A stretch of DNA of 34,102 nucleotides. Origin: Natrialbaceae archaeon. GTDB lineage: Archaea > Halobacteriota > Halobacteria > Halobacteriales > Natrialbaceae. Made by a program: the position numbers and the translations under genes. The stretch lies in the NCBI GenBank assembly GCA_003552885.1, contig PUPA01000043.1:1-34102 (forward strand), written 5' to 3'. Within the stretch, counting starts at the first letter, position 1; each line of letters opens with the position of its first letter. This document shows, one piece after another, positions 17,041 to 27,379 of the stretch. The notes under the pieces are model-generated. The model had not been told where the DNA came from and did no database searches. It worked only from the letters and a program-made list of their open reading frames with translations.

Positions 17041-18533
17041 GCGTGTCGGTGCTGGCTCGCCAGGGCTCGATCACGTTCGTCGGCAACGTCGTCAACGGGG
17101 TGCTCGGCTTCGCGATCGTGATGTTGATGACCCGCTTCGTGAGCCCGTCGATATACGGCCTGTTCGTCCTCGCGACGTCGGTCATCCTCTTCGCGCAGGT
17201 GTTCGCGAACCTCGGCTTGCCGCTGGCGATCGACTACTTCGTCCCCCAGTACCTCGCCGACGACGAGTACGGGAAGGCGAAGGGGGTGATCTTCCAGGTC
17301 ACGATAACGGTGATCGCCACCGCGACGGCCGTCGCGATCGCACTGGCGGTGGCCGCGTCGACGGTCGGGCGGTTCTTCGGGGAGCCCTCCCTGGCGGTCG
17401 CACTCGTCGTGCTCAGTTTCACCGTTCCGATGCTGGCGATCTACAACGTCCTGTTGACCTCCTACTACAGCATCAAGAAACTCCAGTACCGCGTGATCAT
17501 GCGTGATCTCGTCAGGCCGATCGTCCGTTTTCTCGCCACTGCGGTGTTCCTGTTCGCCGGGCTCGGGTTGTTCGCGCTCATCGGCGGCTACGTCGTCGGC
17601 CTGCTCGTGGCGATCACCGTCGGTGCGATCCTCTTCACTTACCGGGCCTGGCGGATCGTCGCCGCCGAGACCGAGCTGGTGGCGGCCGGCCCGCTGGTTC
17701 GATACTCGGTTCCCCTGGCGATGACCAGCGTCGTCTACGTCCTGATGGGCCACGTCGACTACTTCGTGCTCGGTTTCTTCCTCGACGCCGACGACGTCGG
17801 GATCTACCGGGTCGGCTACATGCTCGGCTCGGCGCTTTTGATCATCTTCAACTCGCTCGCTCCGGTCTTCAAGCCCCTGATCGCCGAGCGAAAGGAAGAC
17901 ACCGATCTGGTCGAACAGCGGTTCCGGATCGCCGCCCGCTGGATCGCCGGCTTCACGCTCCCGATCGCGATCGTCCTCTCGCTCGGGGCGAGCTCGTTTC
18001 TCGCGGTGTTGTACACGCCACAGTACGCCGCTGCCAACGCCGTCGTCGCCACCCTCTGTGTCGCCTTCCTGTTCAACGTGACGTTCGGCGGACCCGACGG
18101 GACGCTGTTACAGGGGATGGGCTACCCGCGGCTCGTCTTTCTCAACACGTCCGTGCTGTTCGGCGCGAACTTCCTCGTCTCGATCGCGCTCGTGCCGACG
18201 TTCGGCATCGAGGGCGCGGCGATCGGCTCGGCGACCGCACTCGTCCTCGTGGGGGCGATGACGATCGTCGAACTCTACCACTACGACCGGATCCACCCGT
18301 TCACCAGCGAGTTCGGGAAGGTGTTTCTCGCGGGGGTTCCGGCCACCCTCGCGGGGTTACCACTCGTCCTCTTTTCGCTGCCGAACGTCTTGGTGGTCGC
18401 GACCCTCCCGGTCGTCGTCGGCGGCGTCTACGTCTCGTCGCTCGTCGCGCTCGACGCGTTCACCGAGGCGGACGCGCGGATGGCCGCCGAGTTCGGCCCC
18501 GGGGTCGACCGGTGGCTCCCGCTCGGACGGTGA
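16926..18533 (+). CDS. Polysaccharide/oligosaccharide flippase (MATE/Wzx-like)
   Basis: QGSITFVGNVVNGVLGFAIVMLMTRFVSPSIYGLFVLATSVILF, many TM segments. N-terminal DPDPDEGVTT repeats; alternative in-frame GTG start at 17043. Confidence 0.9.
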   Translation: MTDPDPDEGVTTDRDPDEGVTTDPDPDEGVTTDPDRDDGVSVLARQGSITFVGNVVNGVLGFAIVMLMTRFVSPSIYGLFVLATSVILFAQVFANLGLPLAIDYFVPQYLADDEYGKAKGVIFQVTITVIATATAVAIALAVAASTVGRFFGEPSLAVALVVLSFTVPMLAIYNVLLTSYYSIKKLQYRVIMRDLVRPIVRFLATAVFLFAGLGLFALIGGYVVGLLVAITVGAILFTYRAWRIVAAETELVAAGPLVRYSVPLAMTSVVYVLMGHVDYFVLGFFLDADDVGIYRVGYMLGSALLIIFNSLAPVFKPLIAERKEDTDLVEQRFRIAARWIAGFTLPIAIVLSLGASSFLAVLYTPQYAAANAVVATLCVAFLFNVTFGGPDGTLLQGMGYPRLVFLNTSVLFGANFLVSIALVPTFGIEGAAIGSATALVLVGAMTIVELYHYDRIHPFTSEFGKVFLAGVPATLAGLPLVLFSLPNVLVVATLPVVVGGVYVSSLVALDAFTEADARMAAEFGPGVDRWLPLGR

Positions 18534-18569
18534 TCGATCGGACGGTGATCGATCGGACGGTGATCGATC
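18525..18569. repeat. 15-bp tandem repeat x3 spanning the flippase stop codon
   Basis: GGACGGTGATCGATC repeated three times exactly; the first copy contains the TGA stop. Confidence 0.93.
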
Positions 18570-18605
18570 GGAAAGAGTCAACTGTGCCGGGTCCAACGGG
18601 CGATC

Positions 18606-19016
18606 ATGGGACGCCCGACGCTGCTCACCTCCGTCGACCGGGTCCGCGAGGAGGGCTCCTGGCTGTTTACAGTCCGGGACCGACACGACGCCACAGAGGA
18701 GGCGATCCTCGTTCCGTGTGCCGAGGGCGTCGAGGGGTGGATCAACCGCTGTACCCACGAGCCACAGCGTCTCGACACGGGGCGTGGGGTCACGATCCGT
18801 GACGGCGAGGTCGTCTGTCCGCGACACGGCTCGCACTTCGACGCCTGTTCGGGGGCCTGTGCGGACGGCCCGGCGAGGGACACCGAACTCGTCGGCGTCG
18901 AGCTCGCCGTCCGTCACGGGGACGTCTTCCTGATCGACGACGGGCTCACGTTCGAACACGAGGGCGGGATCGACGACGGTGAGAGCCCGTCCTCGAGCTC
19001 CCACATCTCGTTTTGA
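18606..19016 (+). CDS. Rieske-type 2Fe-2S protein
   Basis: INRCTHEPQRLDTGRG (CxH) and GEVVCPRHGSHFDACSGACADGPA (CxxH), a complete Rieske ligand set. Confidence 0.92.
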   Translation: MGRPTLLTSVDRVREEGSWLFTVRDRHDATEEAILVPCAEGVEGWINRCTHEPQRLDTGRGVTIRDGEVVCPRHGSHFDACSGACADGPARDTELVGVELAVRHGDVFLIDDGLTFEHEGGIDDGESPSSSSHISF

Positions 19017-19429
19017 CGGGTCCTCCGTAGGATCGCTAGACGACACCGCCTCGATCGAGAGGTCTCCGCGGAAGGCAGAGTGCTGTGGCCTCGGCATTCC
19101 GCCTCTTCCCCCGAGGATCGGTCCCAGAAGGTGAACGACCCTACCCTGCTCGCGCTGACGCTCTCGCTGAGGGTGGGGCCGTCCGAGAGACGGACTCTCT
19201 CGTGATGGCGAGATTTATCCTGGCCGCCTTTTTCTCGGACTCCAGGCCGAGACGATGGGTAGCTACCATCACACCCCCGGTCTTCGACCGGCAGTGTTGT
19301 ACATACCCGGCACGGAGACAGTGAAACGAAGACGGCGTTGACGAACCGTGGGGCGATTCGTTCGCATACCAGAAATATACGATGTCTGCTGGGCTGTCCG
19401 AGAACTCCGTTCTCATGAACGCTCCTTGA

Positions 19430-19963
19430 GGAAGGGGGCGTAGCGCCTGCAATCAGCTAAAAGGGAACGTCGTCGAGAGCACGGACGAACCCGCCGACCC
19501 CGAGGGGGGTGGCGGGTTCGCCGAGTGGGCGATTCCCGCAGACACCCCGAATCGGACTCGAAAAGTCCTACTGCCGGACGATAGACCAGCTCTGTCCGGC
19601 ATCCTCGAAGAAATCGGGCTCACACGCCTTCCTCAGTTCACCGTTCTCCGTGAGTGGTTCGAACGGATCCCGATGAAGACGTGCCGTGCGTTTCTGGACG
19701 GATCGGCCGAGAAACGCAGTGGCCACGCCGTCATCGATTCGACGGGATTCGACCGTGACCAGCCCTCAAGCCACTACGCCCGGCGGGCCCGCTCTCACCT
19801 GTTGGATCCGGTCACTCCCCGCCACCGGTGTTGGGACGGTCGATCGACGACGCTCGGAGGATACACTAACCGCGACCGACACGCCAAGGGGGGCTCGCTA
19901 CCGCTACCCAACCGAGGGTCAAGGCGTAGACCAGTAACTCAGAGCGTTTGTCGTACGAACTGA
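19430..19963 (+). pseudogene. Degenerate, truncated IS5-family (ISH-type) transposase
   Basis: One frame reads ...NVVESTDEPADPEGGGGFAEWAIPA...GILEEIGLTRLPQFTVLREWFERIPMKTCRAFLDGSAEKRSGHAVIDSTGFDRDQPSSHYARRA, typical of haloarchaeal IS5 transposases. The middle block LEKSYCRTIDQL is in another frame, and sequence after HYARRA is lost. Confidence 0.85.
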
Positions 19964-20688
19964 GAGACGATACGGTCCTCAGCGGTCCGGAGACGGTACT
20001 GCACAGTTGACCGAGGTTCGTCCAATGCTGATGCCAGATCGGAAACGGAAACCTCCCGTGGTCGTTCGTAGTAGCCGTGGGAGACGGCAGCCTGCAATAC
20101 CTGCCAGTGCTCCGGTGAGAAGTCCGAGATGATCCTCTCGGTTGCGTTCCAGTTACCGGCGCTGGTAATGTGGGATAACGAGAGCGACACTCCATCGCGG
20201 AGGTGCGATTCTATCGAGTCGTAGATCTCACCGACAGGATGGCTGCCAGGGAAAAGAACACGCCAGCGGTACTCGTTGCCAACTCGCCGGGATTCGAACA
20301 CGACCCCTCTCCGGACGTGGTTGAGGATAAAGTAGGGTACTGAGCGACACGCTTCGATTTCGTGACGGAGAGTGTAAACAGTCCGACTGGTCTTTCGACG
20401 GTCAAGAACGTGATACGTACGCCCGGTGTCACACTGATCGACATCAAAACACTCGTTGCAACGAGTATCGTCCAGGAACACCTCGTCGAAATCGCTCAAC
20501 GCCTCACGTAGCCCTTTAGCGTGGTCGAGCCGCCACATGTGATCGTTGCCCACGAAGATCGCGGACGACCACAACGAAAGGGAGTCGTGCCGTCTGAAAA
20601 CGTCCATCAACTCGTCGGCCCCTGATTCGAACTGAAGAACGAACTCGAACTCACGTGTCTCCTCGACCGTCGTAGATTCGGAGTTCAT
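19939..20688 (-). CDS. Bacterio-opsin activator-like HTH_10 transcriptional regulator with Cys cluster
   Basis: MNSESTTVEETREFEFVLQFESG...LDDTRCNECFDVDQCDTGRTYH...ISDFSPEHWQVLQAAVSHGYYERPREVSVSDLASALDEPRSTVQYRLRTAEDRIV. Start ATG at 20688. Confidence 0.88.
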   Translation of the reverse strand: MNSESTTVEETREFEFVLQFESGADELMDVFRRHDSLSLWSSAIFVGNDHMWRLDHAKGLREALSDFDEVFLDDTRCNECFDVDQCDTGRTYHVLDRRKTSRTVYTLRHEIEACRSVPYFILNHVRRGVVFESRRVGNEYRWRVLFPGSHPVGEIYDSIESHLRDGVSLSLSHITSAGNWNATERIISDFSPEHWQVLQAAVSHGYYERPREVSVSDLASALDEPRSTVQYRLRTAEDRIVSQFVRQTL

Positions 20689-20917
20689 GTTGGTTTTTGC
20701 TAAAACCTGTGCTGGTAAATCGCTGTCGCAAGAGGGGGTTCTCCGCTCGTCCTGAACGACCACTGATCCCGACAGAGAGCCCGGAACTGTGTGGTTTTCA
20801 CTACCTACTGAGGAAAAGCCGGCTATAATTTGTGGTTTGGTGACAAAGGCGACGGACCGGGAACACGGACGATCGTAGCTCCGATTCGACGCTGTGACTC
20901 GTGCGGAGCGCTATTAG

Positions 20918-23131
<2,214 letters not shown>

Positions 23132-24033
23132 CCGAAACGAAATACCGGCTGTAGAGTGCGCTATCTTTCGAGAACGACGCGATGTCACGGCACATCCGAT
23201 ACTGCGTGTTCGACTGCACGCCGATATCCCCGCAGACGCCGCCGACCGTACGGAGACGCTCCAGGGGAGAGCTCAACGCTCGAGGCTCCTCGGCCGTACC
23301 GAACGGCGGGGATCGACCCCCGTTACGGTCGCCCAGGGGTGACCAAGTCGAACGGGTCGAGGAGGCGGACGCATCAAGATCGTGTTGAGCCGATCCTAGG
23401 CCACAGCGTAGTGGTGGATTCGAGCCAGCCGGCGTTCGGGAAGCGACTGCTTTCAGAACTCGGAACGCTCTGTCGTTTCGCTTTCTACAGAGGTACAGCG
23501 GGAGTGTCTCGGGGTCGTTCGGAAGATTGCGTCTTCAGTGATGACGAGCGACTCCGTCTCCCGAACCAGTTGACCCCGAGGGTGAATCGGGCGTCAATTC
23601 CAGCCGACCCATTTCGGGGAGCTCGAGGGGGATTAAATTCGCCTGCGTCCATCCGTCCGTTTCCGGACGGCGTGGACAAAACGGTGGAGCACGGGGCTTG
23701 TCCCCGAGATACTTCACGGAGGTCATCGCTCTCCAGTTTGACGATCCTACAGAGCAGACGGGTCACGACGGTCGGGGGCCACACGACCTCTACGACGGTC
23801 GAGCCACGCGATCCCTGGTGGTCGACCGTCGTCCCCGTCGAGCCGGTAGGGATCGGCTGTCCGCGGTCCGCTCGCGTGCCGACCGAGGCGCCGTGGGGGC
23901 CGTCCCGTCGGCCCGTAGTACGACGCTACGGGAACACAAGACGGGCATAACAAAGGCGTGCGTCCCGGTCGATGGCGGTGAATGAGCGACAACTGTTCCG
24001 CAGGCCGACCGCCGACCGACCGGACCTGAACCG

Positions 24034-25137
24034 ATGTACGAGGGACACACCGTCGGGGTCGTCGTACCGGCGTACAACGAGGAGGGGTTCGTCGGCGAAG
24101 TCATCGACACCGTCCCCGGGTACGTCGATCGGATCTACGCGATCGACGACCGCTCTACCGACGGCACCTGGGCGGAGATCCGCCGTCACGCCGATCGGCG
24201 GAATCGGGGAGGGTCACCGGGATCACGGGACGGTGAAGGCGGAGTGCAGGAGGACGGCGAGAGCGGAGCACGGGAAGACGGAGAGAGCGGAGCGCGGGAC
24301 GGCTCGGGCGACCGCGACGCCGACGAACGGCCCGTGACCGAGGAAGGCGCCGTCACGGACGGGGGGGACTCCCCGACGGTGGTTGCGCTCCGGAACGAGG
24401 AGAACCGCGGCGTCGGCGGAACGATCGTCCGGGGCTACCGCCACGCCCGCGAGGACGGGATCGACGTCACCGCGGTGATGGCCGGCGACGGCCAGATGGA
24501 TCCGGATCGCCTGGCGTCGGTGCTCGATCCGGTCGTCGACGGGGAGGCGGCCTACGCCAAGGGCAACCGGCTCTACGGCGCCGACCGCTCGTCGATGTCC
24601 CGCTGGCGGCTCTTTGGCAACCTCCTGCTGTCGTACCTGACGAAAGTCGCCAGCGGCTACTGGCGGCTGATGGATCCCCAGAACGGCTACACCGCGATCT
24701 CGCTCACGGCGCTCGAACGGCTCGACCTCGAGGCGTTGTACCCCCGGTATGGATTCTCGAACGACATGCTTGTGGCGCTCAACGCCCACGGCTTTCGGGT
24801 CGCCGACGTCTCGATGTCCGCGGTCTACGGCGACGAGCGAAGCCACATCAGCTACCGGTCGTTCGTGCCTGCGCTCTCCTGGCTGTTGCTCCGGCGGTTT
24901 CTCCGGCGCCTCGCCGTGCGATACCTGCTCAGGGACTTTCATCCCCTGGTGTTCGTCTACGCGCTCGGGGTCGCCGGCCTCGCCGTCGCCCTCGGAGTGC
25001 TCGTTCGGGCCGTCGGCTCCCGGGATCGGTCGGTCGCGGCCCCGCTCGCGTTCCTCTGGCTGTCGGCGCTCGCGACGCTGGCCGCGATGAGCGTAGATCG
25101 GGCCGAGAACGAGGAGCTGGTGGTGAGCGTCGAATGA
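24034..25137 (+). CDS. Glycosyltransferase family 2 (AglD/dolichol-phosphate-mannose-synthase-like), with a repeat-containing insertion
   Basis: TVGVVVPAYNEEGFVGEVIDTVPGYVDRIYAIDDRSTDGTW...VVALRNEENRGVGGTIVRGYRHA...VMAGDGQMDPDRLASVLDPV...DPQNGYTAISLTALERL; C-terminal TM segments. Confidence 0.93.
   Translation: MYEGHTVGVVVPAYNEEGFVGEVIDTVPGYVDRIYAIDDRSTDGTWAEIRRHADRRNRGGSPGSRDGEGGVQEDGESGAREDGESGARDGSGDRDADERPVTEEGAVTDGGDSPTVVALRNEENRGVGGTIVRGYRHAREDGIDVTAVMAGDGQMDPDRLASVLDPVVDGEAAYAKGNRLYGADRSSMSRWRLFGNLLLSYLTKVASGYWRLMDPQNGYTAISLTALERLDLEALYPRYGFSNDMLVALNAHGFRVADVSMSAVYGDERSHISYRSFVPALSWLLLRRFLRRLAVRYLLRDFHPLVFVYALGVAGLAVALGVLVRAVGSRDRSVAAPLAFLWLSALATLAAMSVDRAENEELVVSVE
24229..24300. repeat. 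24-bp in-frame imperfect tandem repeat x3 in the GT2 gene
   Basis: GACGGTGAAGGCGGAGTGCAGGAG / GACGGCGAGAGCGGAGCACGGGAA / GACGGAGAGAGCGGAGCGCGGGAC, encoding DGEGGVQE/DGESGARE/DGESGARD. Confidence 0.85.
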
Positions 25138-26201
25138 GGGTCATAATCACGATCCAACACCCCGCACACGTCCACTTCTACCGCAACGTCATCGGCCTGT
25201 TGACCGATCGGGGCCACGAGGTGTTCGTCTTCGCCCGCGAGAACGACCTCGCGGTGCCGCTGCTCGAGCGGTACGGCGTTCCCCACGAGGTGCTGGCCGG
25301 CCCCCAGGCCTCACTCGCCGGGCTGGCACGGGCCCAGCTGACCTACGAGTGGCGTCTGCTCCGACGCGCACGCGCGATCGAGCCCGACGTGATGACCGCG
25401 ATCGGCGGCGTCGCCGTCTCCCACGTCGCCAGGTTGGTCGGCGCCAGGAGCGTCGTCTTCCTCGACAACGAGGGGATCGCCTCCCACCGGATCACCGTCC
25501 CCTTCGCTGACGTCGTCGCCACTCCACGGCAGTTCGGGGAGGACCTCGGCGACGGCCACCGCCGGTACGACGGCTACCACGAGCTCGCGTACCTCCACCC
25601 CGAACGCTTCGAGCCCTCGCCGGATCGGCTGCGCGCACACGGCGTCGAGCCGGAGGCGCCGTACGCGGTTCTCCGGTTCAAGCGGTGGGACGCGCTCCAC
25701 GACGTCGGCGAGGCCGGCCTCTCGCCGGCGGGTAAAGGGCGACTCGTCTCGACGTTCGCCGACGCCGGCGACGTGTTCGTCACGAGCACCGACCCGCTCC
25801 CGCCGGCGCTCGCGTCCTGCCAGCTGCCGGTGCCTCCGGAGCTGATCCACGATCTGCTCTACTTCGCCGACTGGTACGCCGGGGACTCCGCGACGATGGC
25901 GACCGAGGCCGCGCTCTTGGCCACCCCGTCGTTGCGCGTCCAGTCGTTCGCCGACCACGAGGCGGATCTCAGCAACTTCCTCGAGCTCGCCGAGTACGGG
26001 CTGGTTCGTTCGACCGCCGACGAGGAAGAGGGGCTCTCGATCGCCCGCGAGTGGGTCGCCGATTCGGAGCTGGCGGCGACGTGGCGCCACAGACGACGCA
26101 GGCTGCTCGAGGAGAAAATCGACGTCGTCCCGTTCGTCGCCGACCTCCTCGTCGAGCCGGAGGCTGCGACGGGTCGGGCGCAGCCGACCGCGACGGGGTG
26201 A
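25134..26201 (+). CDS. DUF354 family protein (COG1817-like, predicted glycosyltransferase fold)
   Basis: MRVIITIQHPAHVHFYRNVIGLLTDRGHEVFVFARENDLAVPLLERYG...LLYFADWYAGDSATMATEAALLATPSLRVQSF. ATGA overlap with the upstream GT2. Confidence 0.92.
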   Translation: MRVIITIQHPAHVHFYRNVIGLLTDRGHEVFVFARENDLAVPLLERYGVPHEVLAGPQASLAGLARAQLTYEWRLLRRARAIEPDVMTAIGGVAVSHVARLVGARSVVFLDNEGIASHRITVPFADVVATPRQFGEDLGDGHRRYDGYHELAYLHPERFEPSPDRLRAHGVEPEAPYAVLRFKRWDALHDVGEAGLSPAGKGRLVSTFADAGDVFVTSTDPLPPALASCQLPVPPELIHDLLYFADWYAGDSATMATEAALLATPSLRVQSFADHEADLSNFLELAEYGLVRSTADEEEGLSIAREWVADSELAATWRHRRRRLLEEKIDVVPFVADLLVEPEAATGRAQPTATG

Positions 26202-26262
26202 ACGGATCGACCAGGTGTGCCGGCGGTGGATGACCGACCTGGCGCGACGGCGGTTCACGACG

Positions 26263-27339
26263 TCACACCTCGTCCTCGTCGGACTCGACGACCGCGATCG
26301 ACCGCTCGCGGAAGTCCTCACGGGGCGGGCTCCGGGAGGGGCTCGCCTCCCGGCGCCGGGGGTGGTCACCGAGCCCGCGTCGTGCCCCCCTGGGTTTCAG
26401 GTAGTCGCCGTCGACGTCGACGCCAGCGTCCCCACAGAGGCGTCTGAGGATCGATCGAGCGCCCTCGGTCGTGATCGCCGGCGGCGCGATCGCCCGCTCT
26501 CTGGCGAGCTCGATCGCCGTCCGTGAGGCGAGCAGGGACTCCACTTCTGCCCCGTCGAGGCCACGCTCCTCCAGGCTCTCTCTGACCCGGGCGGCGATCG
26601 ACGGCGCGTGGCGGGTCGGAAACAGCGGCCAGTCGGGGGTCGGCGGATCGAGGGCGATCCAGTAGCGACGAAGCGGCGTCCGGGCCGGCGCCGGCAGGAC
26701 GACGTCCTCGTGGCGGCCCGCCTTTCCGAGCACGCAGACAGTGCCGGCGTAGAAGTCGACGTCCTTCCAGCGAGCGCCCTGGCGGCGGTCGTCTTCTGGC
26801 ACCCGGAACAGCTCGGCGCCGCGGATCCCGGTGTGTGCGAGCGTCGCCACCATGGCGTACTCGCGCAGCCGGCCCAGCCGCTCGCGGCGGTCGTCGTCGG
26901 GGGCGTCGAGCGCGCGCCGCTCGACGTGTGCCTCGAGCGCCCGGCGGGCCTCCGGGGACCAGGCCTGGCCGCCGTCGCCGTCCTCCTCGGCGGGCAACGC
27001 CTCGGCCACCCCGTCGACCCGCGCCGGGTTCTCCTCGATGATACCGCCGCTCTCACACCACGAGAGGAACGCGCGCACGACCGCGAAGTACGTGCCCGAC
27101 GTCGAGGCGGCGTACTCCCCACGCTCGGTCCGCGCCGCGAGCTCGGTGACGTACGCCCCGAGGTCGTCCTCCCCGAGGGCGAAAATCGAGGTGACGCCGC
27201 GTTCGTCCTCGAGCCAGTCGGCCCACCGCCGGAGGATCGATCCGGCGTTCGAGGCGTACGCGCCCGACTCCGCTGAGCCCCCGGTGGCTATCCGGCCGAG
27301 GTAGGCGTCGACGGCGTCGGCGACACTGACCTCCGACAT
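26263..27339 (-). CDS. Tyrosine recombinase/integrase-like protein, apparently lacking catalytic His/Tyr residues
   Basis: SAM-like N-terminal core-binding domain, then EYAMVATLAHTGIRGAELFRV (Arg I), VCVLGKAGRHEDVVLP (Lys), YLKPRGARRGLGD (usual HxxR box with Arg for His); C-terminus has no Tyr. Confidence 0.78.
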   Translation of the reverse strand: MSEVSVADAVDAYLGRIATGGSAESGAYASNAGSILRRWADWLEDERGVTSIFALGEDDLGAYVTELAARTERGEYAASTSGTYFAVVRAFLSWCESGGIIEENPARVDGVAEALPAEEDGDGGQAWSPEARRALEAHVERRALDAPDDDRRERLGRLREYAMVATLAHTGIRGAELFRVPEDDRRQGARWKDVDFYAGTVCVLGKAGRHEDVVLPAPARTPLRRYWIALDPPTPDWPLFPTRHAPSIAARVRESLEERGLDGAEVESLLASRTAIELARERAIAPPAITTEGARSILRRLCGDAGVDVDGDYLKPRGARRGLGDHPRRREASPSRSPPREDFRERSIAVVESDEDEV

Positions 27340-27379
27340 CTAGCCGCCCCGAAGGAGCGCTGCTCCGTAAAACCCCACG

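Noticed and set aside
16707-17753. 348-aa minus-strand ORF with repeated NPFVRI motifs
   Set aside because: The repeats are simply the reverse translation of the flippase minisatellite.
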